Origin: Styela clava
Taxonomy: Eukaryota > Chordata > Ascidiacea > Stolidobranchia > Styelidae
NCBI RefSeq assembly: GCF_964204865.1
Contig: NC_135250.1
Coordinates: 27,395,395-27,459,394, forward strand
Direction: 5' to 3'
DNA: 64,000 nt
Shown here: positions 12,901 to 24,629 of the stretch, in pieces
How positions within the stretch are numbered: the first letter of the stretch is position 1
Layout: each line of letters starts with the position of its first letter
Made by a program: the position numbers and the translations under genes
Notes under the pieces: model-generated
Databases searched by the model: none
Told to the model about the DNA's origin: nothing
What the model saw: only the letters and a program-made list of their open reading frames with translations

Positions 12901-14443
12901 CATTTAAATAAAAAATTAATTAATTAAAAATAAATAATTAAAATATTTATGCGTCTCATTTAGGCTAGGTCACTGCAAGCATCCCACAAAAACTTTATTG
13001 AAATTATTTTTGATAATCAATTTATCTTATTTTGCTAATCTATTTTTTTGTAAACAATACAATGAGTAATAGCATTCGATCTTCTAAAAACCTAATTTTA
13101 GGATAGTATATAAAAGGTCATTTGTTAAGAAAACAACTGCGTAAATAATTGTATGTTGAAAATTTTTTGATTAAAGGAATCATCCTTGTTGCATAATATA
13201 AAAAATGTTTCAAAGCTTAGGCCAGGACACAAATACGATGATGTCCACCACGAATAAAAAATATTTAATTTTCATTAATTAATATCAGTTTTTCAAGAGT
13301 TTTATTTTTTAGTAACACAAATGTAACTCCATAACATTTTAACAAAAATCCACCTATATTTCTGTGCAGCAAGACTGTTAATTGATAAATATTAACTTTT
13401 TTTATTCGAAAACTGCAGTATCATTTTGTAGACGCTCTTTAGCAAATTTGTCACATGACAAAATTTAGCAAAGGTATACGTGATGCAAGAGTCATTTTAT
13501 TATATACACCTATTCATTCTAAACCTTAGTACTCCCTTGCCCCTTTGGTGACCCGGGTATCAATATTAGTCATCGGTATATTACGCTGCAAGGGCAAATA
13601 GGATGATTAAATTACCGCCGATGCCAACCTGTTTGTATGTTAATCCTTGAATAGATATAATCGTGACCATTGAAAGAACAAAAATGACTCCTGAAACTAC
13701 TTTTGCAGCTTTCCACCTTTTACTTGCAACCTTATTTGAAATATCAACTTCTGGTGAAGCAACCAGAGGGATCGGTGTAATCTTTTTTTGATACGTTTTC
13801 TGCTCAAAAGGTTGTGGACTGCGAGGCGGCGGGAGGTCACGTGATCTATCATAAACAGAATGATTTGGTGATTGACTTAAGCTGAGTTGTGCTGGTTGAC
13901 TTCTTGATAGTTGACTCCCGGGCGTGTTGACAACTAAAAAAAAATATTAAGCGTACATAAATATATAATAAAACAATGTTTGAGTATAAAATAGAAGAAT
14001 ATCGTTTGTTTCTTTTATATATATTTTGGTACGATGATGGGCTATCTATTATTACTTTATATAATGTGCCTAAGTTTATCAAAAAAAAAAAACGATACAG
14101 AAGTCTAGTGTTTTGCAAGTGTAGTATGCACTACGACATTGCTTAAAGTGTACTAAGAATTTCATGAAGTGCAATTTCCAACTAACATAGATAATAAATG
14201 GAGAATTGTACAAGTTTTTACTTTGCGTACGGTTCACATAACCATAAACACATCGTAATATTGTTATTTCTGAATCTTATTTCCTAAATATATTTATTAT
14301 ATTGCACAACTTTATAATGCTTATGTTTTTAAGGCCTATAAACACAAAATATTTAATTTTTTTAGGGCTTACATACCTTTCGATGAGTTTTCATATCTAA
14401 TTGCATCTTCATAAACATTTTCATCTTCATAACTTTGCCACAT
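6922..14443 (-). CDS. Type II transmembrane intelectin-like lectin receptor with an inserted cassette
   Basis: Exons in transcript order: 14377-14443, 13629-13933, 12046-12168, 11574-11697, 11232-11323, 10796-10958, then cassette exons 9528-9778, 9136-9288, 8297-8427, 8079-8170, then 7583-7754, 7279-7364 and 6922-7025. All phases agree. The sum is 1863 nt (620 aa), or 411 aa if the cassette is skipped. Residues 1-97 form a cytoplasmic tail with Y5 (YEDE), Y11 (YEDA), Y17 (YENS), Y50 and a PPPRSPQP stretch. A hydrophobic helix lies at about 99-117 (VVSGVIFVLSMVTIISIQG). The fibrinogen-related/intelectin domain follows: CDMKTDGGGWTLVAS, DDYKN, AKDVMIWHV, GYLQFRAYNSTGYPNALCPG, CIGGVS, GTCGDFAGW and terminal ILIFYR. 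Intelectins bind microbial glycans and are normally secreted; membrane anchoring with a tyrosine-rich tail suggests a receptor. The cassette's first acceptor (aaaaag) is weak. Confidence 0.8.
8079..9778 (-). other. Symmetrical phase-1 exon cassette inside the intelectin domain
   Basis: Exons 9528-9778, 9136-9288, 8297-8427 and 8079-8170 total 627 nt (209 codons). They enter in phase 1 and leave in phase 1. They fall between YPLVIES and KSENGGLVTP, a point where vertebrate intelectins run straight through (YPVKYGEGKC to NGPVIPVV). Splicing exon 6 directly to the 7583-7754 exon also keeps frame, so the cassette could be optional. It is not recognised. Visible segments are PFLMVTVIANDN, YRELLENSIRSGNFVLQYKA, VDGSPSNILMGYMLLTR and ITLLQLNEVANNILQTVSNL. 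The pattern of a strand-rich part followed by a helix faintly recalls SEA-type domains, but this is not enough to call. The last two exons match exons 1-90 and 190-281 of the left gene. Confidence 0.65.
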
Positions 14444-16046
14444 CTTATTTGACTTACAAGATTGCTCGATAAAACTAAGTTTGAGAAAAATCTACAAATT
14501 TAAACAATATTTATGACAAGGAATATAGACACTAATAATAATATAACTTGTTTCCAATAAATTATGTTAGAATCTGAATAAAATAATACGATTCAATCTA
14601 AAATTATATTTTTTCGTTTCAATAAACGTTTTTGAGGAAAGTTAGACTTTCCACGTCTGGCATAAATTTTATATCTTTTCCCGATTTAGTAAAAATCGTT
14701 GTTTGGAATTTTTCCAATGTTGTAATGTTACCGTTCCTAAGCATTCACTAATTTAAATTTATTTTTTGTAGTTAACTTTATTTGTATTAAGCTTGCTAAT
14801 AAGGAGCCTAACAACATCATATTAATAACCGGCTACATAGACAACTACGTAACCACGATACCCGTTTAAAAATTCACTCGCGAAAATTTAATTCTTTAAA
14901 CTCATCTTGAATTTTTAGTTAATACAATTCACACAATTGAAAACTGCATACTGCTTTGTTACTGCTGGCCAAGATCTCAAGAAATGCCATTGTCACTTTA
15001 TACCCTTCCGTATGTGGCTGTGGCTTTTTGACATCGAATGTTGTACAATTCAGCAACGTATGCAAGGAAACGTGATAATGTTATGAAGGGTAAAACAAAG
15101 TTTATAATAAAGCTGATAAATAATATAACCTTAGAGAATGTTATTGTACTATATTGTTTAATAACCACTACCGTCATCTCATTTCCGTTAATCGTTGCTT
15201 ATTTAAAAAAAATATTGAAGTCAAATATATATCGTTTATTCATAGTATTTTAGAAGTATCCATACAAAAATACAAAATTAAGCATTTTTAATATTGGGTA
15301 ACTGCATTTACTGAACAACAGTTTAAAAAAAATTATTTATTCAAAAAATAAATATAATTTTCTGATGGACAAAACATATTAAATAATGTCTCATTTATCT
15401 TTATGGTTTCTAGGTGAGCTGTGTTTTCATAACGAGAGAGCAATTTGTATATATATGTTAATAAATTTGTACAAGTATCACAATATACTATTTGTTATGT
15501 ACTGCTTTATCGGAGCAACTGAAACAAAAAGTAAAAATTCGCGTTGTGGTACCATTTCCAAAAGTACATAACAACGGACACGAAGGAGTTTGGTTGAAAT
15601 AGTAATACCACTAGGAGTCTAGTTCAATTAAAATATTTTAATCATTGCCTACAGTTTGAGTGGGTGCAATCTCCTAATTTTAGTAGAAGTTTTCAAAAGA
15701 ATTATTCTCAATTGACCAATCCATAGTCTCCGTATTAGACATATAAAGAGTGAAAAATAATTTTAAGAAGACATATCGTCAGATATGATCGAGTCGATGT
15801 TTTATTTTTATTTGAAAAATTTATAAAACCATAGATTAGAAAACACACAGCAGATGGCTGTAATGAGTCACTGCATAAGCCTTGTCGTCGTGAGTGTTGT
15901 TGATTGCTTGGTCTAAAGAATATAATGCTCTACGTGAACGGGACGGCTTGGGGTTTTAGTATCTCTCAACTAGTTTGGGCCTTTGTTTTATTAATGTGTG
16001 TATACAGGGGCAATGAAAAATTAATTTTTTTGTTTGTTTTTTGTTA
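14444..16046. other. Intergenic between divergent genes, no gene seen
   Basis: This stretch separates the (-) intelectin start from the (+) family gene at 16060 and presumably holds both promoters. An acceptor-like ttgtag lies about 50 nt upstream of the intelectin ATG, with the frame open between, so an additional upstream coding exon cannot be excluded. Short open frames at 15038-15571 have no splice support or family match. Confidence 0.4.
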
Positions 16047-16059
16047 CAGATAAGTAAAT
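16047..16059 (+). promoter_or_regulatory. 3' splice acceptor 10 nt upstream of start codon (candidate trans-splice site)
   Basis: A long T-rich tract ends in ttgttacag at 16049, and the ATG follows after exactly 10 nt. The paralogue at 35488 has the same arrangement (tttacag, 10 nt, ATG), although the 10-nt leaders differ. Tunicates add a short spliced leader at such sites. A 5' UTR intron is the alternative. Confidence 0.5.
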
Positions 16060-16973
16060 ATGAGTACATTGGCTAGAAATGCAAAAGTGGACTTGGAAAA
16101 ATTTAATATAATCTCAATATGTGACCAAGGAAATGAAACAGATATGGAAGACGCAGCTTGGAAAATTTTCAGTGGAGTAAAAGATGCGTCAACTTTGGAA
16201 AGGCGGTCATATCGAGAGAGAATGAAAATTATCGCAACATCTCCAGAAAGTCGGTCACAAAAATACGCAGTCAGTGAGCTTAAATCTCATATTTCAAAAA
16301 CATCTTCCGTGGGAAGTCGTATTTCGACAATGATTTTTGCTTACAAGGGTGGAACTCAAATTGTTGAAGAAGCGTTCACTTTTCAATCACTATCAGGAAC
16401 TTTACTAGATGAAGGGGAGCAAGAACGGCATATCAGCAAACGCATTCAGCAAATACGTGAATCTACGGTGATCGTCGCGATTGAGGGAAAGAACAACTTA
16501 CCGGATGATTTGGCAAAGGTCTGTGTATAATAATAATATTCTATTGCTAAATACGCTCACAAACTGAAGTGAAAACCAAAAGTTTTCGATTGTTAATGTT
16601 GTATGTTCTTCATTGCGACAAATTAGTAGTACCATGTTTTAAATAGCTAGAATTAATCAACTAGGAAATTTGTTTAAATCACGGTTGTTGAATATGTTTT
16701 CGCAATGTGATATTTTTTATTCAGATTTCTGTAAATTTGAGAGAGCGTTCAGACGTAGAAGGGTCAGTAGAAGAGCAGACAATAATCGGACCCACCGGGA
16801 AAAGCGCTCATGAGGTCAACTTCAATTTTAACCAAAAAAAAAACCTGAAAAGAAGTTTACTAAATTCTTTGGCAAGTTCTAGCGCGGCCTCATTGAATAT
16901 AGTTGAGTTTTTAATCGATACTGGAGCGCTAAAATTTATATTATCTATTCTTGGCATTACATTATCAATTTAA
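16060..16973 (+). CDS. Serine-less member of the GHSHG hydrolase-like family, hydrophobic C-terminus (P1)
   Basis: Two exons, 16060-16518 and 16725-16973, are joined in phase 0 (AAG|ATT) and encode 235 aa. Exon 1 aligns to the (-) family members: EDAAWKIF matches EDAAWEIC, and LPDDLAK matches IPKDYAK. At the nucleophile elbow, where relatives read FAHSHGAKIV or LGHSHGALVI, this protein reads FAYKGGTQIV. The serine and both histidines are gone, so hydrolase activity is not expected. Exon 2 starts ISVNLRERSDV like other family second exons. It then ends in a serine/alanine run and a hydrophobic tail (FLIDTGALKFILSILGITL) reaching the stop codon. There is no N-terminal signal peptide, so a tail anchor is more likely than a GPI signal. 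Function is unknown. The close paralogue is at 35488. Confidence 0.8.
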
Positions 16974-17389
16974 AATTATTGATCATGTGGAATATCATCA
17001 TAAATTTATATTTCAATTGTATTGAACTAAATTAAATTAATTTATTCGTAGATTTATTGCTCAACACAGATTACTGATATTTTGTTTATAAAAAGCGAGT
17101 AGAATAAAAACAACTACATACTAAGCTAAAATTTAGAACTTTGTTGCCTAAAAACTTGGATTTTATGTGCGGTGCTTTTATTTGGCTAGTATATATTGTT
17201 AATAATTATATTGGAATATAAAATATTGTTAAAATTTTGTCTTTGTTCATCTTTGATCGTCAAGAAATATGTATTAAAAAACGATACATTCATAAACAAG
17301 GAAAAAAAGATTTTTGTTTGGAGGAGTGACTCTGAGCAACATATGAGGTTTTTGAAAGGAAACAATATCCTGGCCATCTAAAAATGTCC

Positions 17390-20330
17390 AAATATATAAA
17401 ATAATCTTTATCAATTTTTTTTTGGGGGGAGGGGGGAAAAATGCAAGATTATCGGCAAAGGCATAAAGCCCTACACCGTGAGAAAATATGAAACGCTAAG
17501 AAAAAATTGAATTTGTCGGATTTCCAAACTTTAATGAAATGCCTCGTCGTGTATCCGTGATTTGTTCGGTAAAGTTTTGCATTTTGTGAGGAAATTCTTT
17601 TAAAAACTAGTCTCATTTCCACTAGTAGAAGTATTAGCCAAAATAGAAAATAGAACCACTGCATGTTGCAATCAACATTAAATTACAAAACATTCACCTA
17701 ATAAAATGATAATTTATTTCATAAAAGTAATCACAAATTGAACTCATACATTTTGAGAGCAGTTTATTTATGTACATTACAAAGCATAGACAAAAACTTT
17801 TATTCACAAATACCTACAGATCAAACCACAATCCTTTGGCATCGCCTAAAGTGAATTGACCTGATACAAAAGAATTGCTTAGACAATAACAAACGCGAAA
17901 GGGATATGTTTCCTAATCATAGATTCTTCTCATATATCCAAGAATACATCTCATACGTGTAAGCCATTTTGTTTGTCATTCATATTAATTGCTCATAATA
18001 ATTCTTTTACCATGTATAAATATATATATATATATCTTAAAAGAGTTATTACGCAACTCGATATTAGCATTTAGGTGAATTAAACTCACTTTGGACTGAG
18101 TTCAGTAGTAATATCTGACATTAAAAAACTCAAAAATTGTATGTAGTTCTGAATGCCATCAGAAATAAAGTAAAACTACAAAAAAAATGTTAAACTCATA
18201 AATTCTATTATTTATTAGCGTGAAAAAATACAAGGTACCAAAATAATGCATTGGAATCACCAACTTGAGAATTTTAGACGCTATGACAAAACTGAATCAG
18301 TCTGATCATTCCTAACTTTAGGGAAGTGCTTTTTTGTGTTTCTGTAATTTGTTCTGCTAAGTCTTGTTCAGCGTGGAAGAATTATATATGAAACAAACTA
18401 TTTGTAATACATCCAGTATATGTAGAATTCAAAAAGTAAAAAACTGTTTTACGTTTGTAATCCACATTTAATTATAAAATATTCTCCTTATGAATTGTTT
18501 AATTTATTTTAAAATAAAGAATTAAAAATAAATTGGTATCTTATACTTTGGAAACAAATCACATCTGGAATATTTTATAAACAAACTACATATACATTTG
18601 GACAATGAAATAATTTCAGCATCTTGTGTTATGTGCCGCCCAGACTTCTTCAAGAAATCAAATCTCATACTTTAAGTATGATGTCAAGTCAAAATATTTT
18701 ATTAACAGCTATTTACAAAACACCCCGAAATCTTTTTCACAGCGTAAAATGGTCAAATACATAAAATTGCCAAGATATTGAATATAAATCGTGAAAGAAT
18801 ATGCTTTCGTAGCTATTCCTCGTTCATTGGCACATACACGCAAGTATTTAAATTCTTTTTTAGTATTTTTTCGTTTTTTATAATAACTGATTTGGTCCAA
18901 ATGTATTTTCACAAATATGTAATGAATAATTTCGTTCAACTCAATATTAGCATGTAGATGAAGAAACTCACTGCAGACTAAGCTCATTAGTAATATTGGA
19001 CTTGTCAAAAACCCAAAAGGTGTGTGTAGTCAACAATGACCTAAAAGATTGAATTTCATTATTGAACACGTAGTGGACATAGTAATTGTTTTGTTGTTAT
19101 GTTGTTCTTAGTCTTGTTGTTGTTGTTGTTGTTCTTTGACACGTTTTGAAGAAATGGCTTTTCTCTTCGATGACTGAGAAATTTTCAGTGGTTAAAGATA
19201 GAATTTTTCTCCAGAAGGCTATTACTTTTTTTCTCTATGACGTCATCAAATCACGTGGCTCAACGTGTCCATGTATTTGAGCGTAGCTCTCTTGTATTTA
19301 TAACGTATAATACGAACTGGAGAAACTGTAAGATTTTCTGCACCAGCATTAGGCACACCACCTTTGAAAATTGCGTGCAAGATACGCTGTATTAGTCTAT
19401 TCCTCCCAAACTTTAAGTTCTAAATCAATCATTTGTTTGATTAGAACATATATTTTGTGTGCGGAAGTATTTTTTTTTTGCAGAACCTATATAATTAGTT
19501 CGAGACGCTTTATGCGCCATAATATTGAGCTCTTGTGATTTGTCGCGGCAAATAAAGCCAACATGTTTAACGAAAATTTCAAATATAAAAACCATGTATT
19601 TCATGTTGTGATCAACGGTTATTTTTGTACGCTACTAAGCATAGTCATCATCTTTCACTCACAAATACCTACAGAACGAACCACAATCCTTTGTCATCGC
19701 GTAAAGGGAGTAGACCTAATTCAAAAGAATTGCCTAGACTAAACAATAACAAACGCGAACGTGATAAGTTTCCTTTTCAACGATTCGGCGCATATTCCCA
19801 AGAATCTATCTCATACGTGTAAGCCTTTTTGTTTTCTATTCATATTAATTGCTTCGTTCCCATTTTTGCATCTAGAATTATTTTACCATGTAACATAACC
19901 CACTTATGAATATATATATATTCAAAGAGTTATTACTTAACTCAATATAAATATTTAGGTGAACAAAACTCACTCTGGACTGATATCAGCAGTAATGTAT
20001 GACATGTCGAAAACTTGAAATATTTAGACAGTCTTATATGCCTACGAAAAATGTCAAATACATGAATTTGTCAAGTACATTACATGAAAGGTTTCAAACT
20101 AACGCAGAAAGCTTGCCACCTCGGAGAAAATTTAGCCCGCTCTGACAAAACTGAATTAATCTGATCTTTTCAAATTTCAGAAAAGTTCTCCTTCGTGTTT
20201 TCGTGATTTGTTCTGCAAAGTCTTGTTCAGTGTGGAAGAATTAAATATCTCCTGTATATGTAGAATTCGGAAAAGTAAAAAACTGTTTTACATTTATGTT
20301 CAACATTTATTAACAATAAAGTAAAAGTGG
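17390..20330. repeat. Diverged local repeat array
   Basis: Segments recur with strong decay. 17755-18130 resembles 19615-20000 (shared acaaatacctacagatc/gaac, aacaataacaaacgcgaa and catctcatacgtgtaagcc). 18240-18480 resembles 20100-20300 and more weakly 17440-17660 (shared 'gtgatttgttctgc', 'agtcttgttcagtgtggaag', 'gtaaaaaactgttttac'). A short (tgt)n tract sits near 19110. I see no gene in this stretch. Related fragments occur at 36.8-40.1 kb, where the second block begins. Confidence 0.55.
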
Positions 20331-20888
20331 AACACTAATTAAAAATTTCATTAAATTCAAGTATAGACCGGACTGAGGCACTTTGGTTCAAATTACACTC
20401 CTAGAGTTAGGTACAATTCGGGAACCAAAAAATTAACCATAGTTCCTATTTTCCATTTTTTTCAAGTTCATATTCAAATTACGAAATAATTGATTTATTT
20501 GATAAATCTTCCTGAATATTCTACTGCTTATGCCATGGACACTGAATCAATCATGTTTATTATTTTGAACCAAACAAGTGTTTTTGGCTACTGTGATCTT
20601 AAACCAAATTTTGTTTTCATACCAATTTAGAGACGTTTTTATCATTGTTCGTAATTTTATATTCAATTGTGAATTTACGTTAAATTCTTTTTTGCGCCCA
20701 AGTATGGAGCATAGGCTCTTTATCACTGTACTTTAAAACTTTATTTTAAACCAAATAAAACATTGGTAAGCTTATAGTCAAAAATTTAAGTTTCAATCAC
20801 GTATGTCTGAGAAGAATTATTTGTCTTGATAATATTTTTTATGAGCAGGAAACCTGATTTTTGGTGGCAATCAGTTCGAATAATTTCT

Positions 20889-22020
20889 TCACGGCTTTTG
20901 TGAATATATTGGATCACATATTTTGACCCATTCATCATTTTTGTGTTTTTTAATCCAGTGCATATTTTCGGGTTCGTTTTTTGTGGTCGTCTCTGTGCAA
21001 CCACACGGCACAGAATCGCCTTGCAGCCTCAACGTTTTCCAAATGAACCTCGTTATAGCACTATCGCTCGTATAATCAAACAGTAAATGTTTTGTTCCTT
21101 CAGTTGATGCGGTTTTCAATGTTTTTAATTGAAAGAAGTTTTCAAGTCGGACCGATATTGACTCAGAAGAAGGTCTTGATTGGGACTCCACTTCTCCGTT
21201 ATGAAACTTTATTATTTCTGAGTTTTCACTGCTTCCTCCATACACCTTGTTGCCAAACTTAGATTTTACATCTTGTATAAATCTCAGGTTAAGACATATC
21301 TGCAAAGCAGGTCAATAAATATTTATTAAAAGTTGAATACATCGCAAACTAAATTATTGAACAGTTATTTTTTTGTTCATTTTAGAACAACTTGATTGAC
21401 CGGATGCATCTAAGTGGTTCAACTACCTAAAAAAACAAAATGTTTTTGGATGAGTCAGCAAGAATTTGTTACTTCAATATTTTTGAATGTCAAAGATCAT
21501 GTGCGCATTTGTGTTTGAACATGGGAATATCGAAGAAACAAACCTTAGCATAGTCTTTTGGAATTGTGTCGATGCCACCAAAAGTGAAGACTGCTAAATT
21601 ATCTTTAATTCGATTGAGTTTATTAGAAAAGTCCACTCCACTTTCATTCAGACGATGTTTGACAAAATAGTAATAAAGTGAATTTTCACCAATTGCCGTT
21701 CTAACAATTTTAGCTCCATGACTGTGTGCAAAAATAATGCGAGTTATTCCATTTTTACAGTGAGGCATATGGAAAAGAATTTTGTGAATCTTTAACACAA
21801 TTAACGTGGGTACTTCTGTCAAACTGCTTGCAGTGTCTACAATTGACTCAACGTCCCTGTAATGATTAATTCTTTTTCTTTCTGAAAAGTTGTGTAATTT
21901 TTTACATATCTCCCACGCTGCATCTTCAACTTCATTGATATCGGCTCCAAAACCTCCAATTAAATATGCTTTGAATCCTTTCTGGCAAACTTCTATAACA
22001 TTGTAAGTTTCATCAGCCAT
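20889..22020 (-). CDS. AHSHG alpha/beta-hydrolase-like family gene, long C-terminal exon
   Basis: Two exons, 21544-22020 and 20889-21299, join in phase 0 and encode 295 aa. Near the N-terminus YLIGGFGADINEVEDAAWEI could supply a first beta strand and a glycine-rich oxyanion turn. Residues around 95-105 read ITRIIFAHSHGAKIVRTA, a beta strand, turn and helix like the nucleophile elbow of serine hydrolases (GxSxG, or AxSxG as in Bacillus lipase A). The next strand is LAVFTFGGIDTIPKDYAK. Exon 2 begins ICLNLRFIQDV, then IIKFHNGEVES, TEGTKHLLFDY and VPCGCTETTTK, so candidate acid and histidine residues exist. There is no signal peptide, so a cytosolic location is inferred. It is closely related to 41715-43063. 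Catalytic activity and substrate are unknown. Confidence 0.8.
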
Positions 22021-22985
22021 TCACCTCACGTATTTTAATGTCCTATCGTTGGGAATCAAATTAAATAAAACCTGTAACAATCAAACAAATAAAATTAAAG
22101 CAGAGCAAATTTTACATATCAAACATAAGTAATTTTTATCAAATATATTTTTACCTATTCACGATATATATATATATATTAAAATAAACGCAATACAACA
22201 CAATAAAGTAGTGAATCTGAACATAATCAAAATACAAACGTTTCTAATTTTATACATATTTTATACAGAGCAGGACATATGGTCAACTGACGTTGAGGGC
22301 ATAACACAAATCCTGAATAATATAACTTGGCGTTAATCGTTTAATGCTGACGCTTGATAACGTTTGCATATTATATATTGTAAAGATATAAAATTTAAAT
22401 TCATAAATTCTAAAAACATGTACAAAATAAAATGGCAAAGTTTGTTAAAATGGTTTAATTACTAACGCTGAAGTTGGCATTGAAATTTTTTTTTAAATGT
22501 TGTACAGTATTAAATGTACTAAATAAAAAAAGTAAAATAAATAGCATTTGTTTGACATAATTGATATTATACTCAAATAAAAATATAAAATCCATATAAA
22601 TAAATGACAATACAGAACTGCGCTAATACAAATTTGCTTTTAAGACATTATTTCCACGTTCTGACAACTTGTTCCGACGAGTGGGCTCAGTCAGTTACGT
22701 GTGCATGCTTACATGCTTTGTGGAATTTGCTGTTTCTTTCAATAATGAACAAATAAGTCAGTAAGTTACACAAACCCACTCAGGGTTTGCTGCTATTTTT
22801 AAAAATAATTTCTGTTTTATCTTTTATTTAAAACAAGGATTAGTTTCAAATTCTAAAATATGAAGGCGAAGATAGTAAAAATTAAACGTTATAAAATTAC
22901 AGTATTTAGAAATCACCCGTGGGTTTAGGTCAATCTTCAAACTTTTGAATTTGAAGATCTCCGTCTATTTTAATAAAATACTACA
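22021..22985. other. Intergenic spacer between two (-) family genes
   Basis: AT-rich, with a (ta)n tract near 22165. On the minus strand an acceptor-like gatag lies about 22 nt before the 22020 ATG. The paralogue at 43063 has attatag at the same distance, so this may be a 5' UTR or trans-splice acceptor. No other gene was seen. Confidence 0.45.
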
Positions 22986-23808
22986 TTACATTTTAAGATA
23001 AACGTCTATTGTTTTGAGCACGTCTTCATTATTCACATACTCTCGCAAAACATGATTTGCTTTATCCCATGATGATTGACTTAAATCAGCAAAAACTGTC
23101 GAGGAAAAGTTTTTTTTTTCAGATTTTGTATCTTTACTTTTGGTCTTCGGAATTGTTTTCTTGTTGCACTTTGTCGCTCTCCCGACGAGCTTTTTTCCAA
23201 ACGTTGCAATGGTATCATCCTCCAACCGAATATTTAAACAAGACTAATAAAAAAAATATGAATATGAATTAAATATGAAAAAATATGTTTTACACGGTCT
23301 CCTCTATAACAATATAATGCTTCTTCTATCGTTTTACCTTAGCATAATCTTTAGGTATGTCTTGGATCCCCTCCAGCGAAAATATTGCTAATCGATCTCG
23401 GATCTGTTGAATTGCGTTCTCGATATTTTCTTCAGGTGTATTTTCCTTTATAAGAAACTTCCTTAAGGCCTCAGTTTTGCAAGCATCATATATGATCAGT
23501 GCACTGTGACTATGACCAAATAAAACATGAGTGATACCATTGCAGGTAAATTGTCTTTCATCCCATAACAATTTATGTATTTTTATGATGTCTGATTCTG
23601 AACATGCTTTCATTGACTTTGAGGCGTTTACAATCACACGAATATTTTCCTCGTGATTTTTCTTATTTCTATATGAAATATCATGCACGTACGAGTATAT
23701 TGTCCAGCACGAATCTTTAAGTTTCGGTTCAATACCCGAATCTCCTTCTCCTCCATTATAACCCCCAACAAGTACAAACATTTGCCTTTTATCTATGCCG
23801 CTTGCCAT
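22986..23808 (-). CDS. GHSHS variant of the hydrolase-like family, Lys/Ser-rich C-terminal exon
   Basis: Exons 23338-23808 and 22986-23243 join in phase 0 and encode 242 aa. I chose the ATG at 23808 (MASGIDKRQMFVLVGGYNGG) because it aligns with the paralogue start at 45035. The open frame extends 216 nt upstream only through repeat-like sequence. Exon 1 has MFVLVGGYNGGEG, SCWTIYSYVHDIS, ITHVLFGHSHSALIIYDA and LAIFSLEGIQDIPKDYAK. The elbow reads GHSHS: the second glycine of GxSxG is serine, which may impair catalysis. Exon 2 begins SCLNIRLEDDTIATFGKK and runs through a Lys/Ser-rich linker to a helical end (VLREYVNNEDVLKTIDVYLK). There is no signal peptide. It is paired in the block with the gene at 20889-22020. 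Confidence 0.78.
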
Positions 23809-24374
23809 GAGTATTTTAAGTCCAAAAAATACTGCCAGTAATCGCTCCTGTTTTAAAAAGATCTTGAACACTCTTAGCTTGGTATCGTAAAAAGCGCTCG
23901 GTGTTCTGTATCCCCCTCGCGTGATCGCGCGCATTATGGCTGCCAATACCCTGCGAAAGTGAACCCTTTCAATGAATCGCTTGTAAACGAATGTAGGTTT
24001 GGATTGATGGACAAAGAATTTCAATTATGTGATTATTTGAACCATTGGCATACTATTAAACCAAAGGCATACATTCGACATATTTACTATAAGAAGCGGA
24101 GGTTGTAAATTAAATACCGGTTTTAAATGCCATACTTCATGACCAGTCTTATCGCTGAAATAATCAATACAGGAATATTGTATTCTTTAAATCCAGTACA
24201 GTTGTTCTTAACACAATAGAGTGTATTTAACGGGTTTCTCAATAGTGTATCAAGCCTTCAACGCCCAGACAATAATATCAAGTTTCATCCGCCAACAAAA
24301 ACAAGCCCTATAAATTAGGCTGTTGGTATATGCCACGATTTGGCCAAACAAGATATTTTAGAGTGAAGGTGTAA

Positions 24375-24560
24375 TACTCAATCACGTACGAGTATATTGT
24401 CCTACATGTATCTCTAGGTATTAGCTTTATATCCAACCATTCTTTGTAAAAATATTTGGCGTTTATTTATGCCGCTTGCCATGAGTCTCTTTAGACAAAT
24501 AAGTACTGCTAATCGCGCTTGTTTTAAAACTATTTCGAACACTCTTTGTTTGGTAACACA
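24375..24560 (-). pseudogene. Relic of the 5' end of a family gene, copy 1
   Basis: The plus-strand text matches the 23690-23885 segment. Both carry cgtacgagtatattgtcc and, in the start-codon region, ttatgccgcttgccatgagt or tctatgccgcttgccatgag. The intervening codons are diverged, and no family frame survives. The rest of the gene is absent. The relic was probably produced by tandem duplication of a roughly 0.6-kb segment. Confidence 0.6.
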
Positions 24561-24629
24561 AAAATTTGCTGAGTGTACGCGTATATCGGGCTTTCTGGCT
24601 GCTTATACCTAACTAAAAAGGGCTTTCCA

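Noticed and set aside
15038-15571. Two plus-strand frames with hydrophobic stretches
   Set aside because: AT-rich chance frames: no splice context, no family match and no paralogue upstream of the 35488 gene.
20786-21004. Minus-strand frame overlapping the second exon of the 22020 gene
   Set aside because: It is out of frame with the family sequence. The frame ending at 20889 matches the paralogue at 41715.
23809-24024. N-terminal extension of the 22986-23808 gene to an upstream ATG
   Set aside because: The extension (through KPTFVYKRFIERV) recurs at 24710-24890 as repeat-like DNA and is absent from the paralogue at 45035, which starts at the equivalent of 23808.
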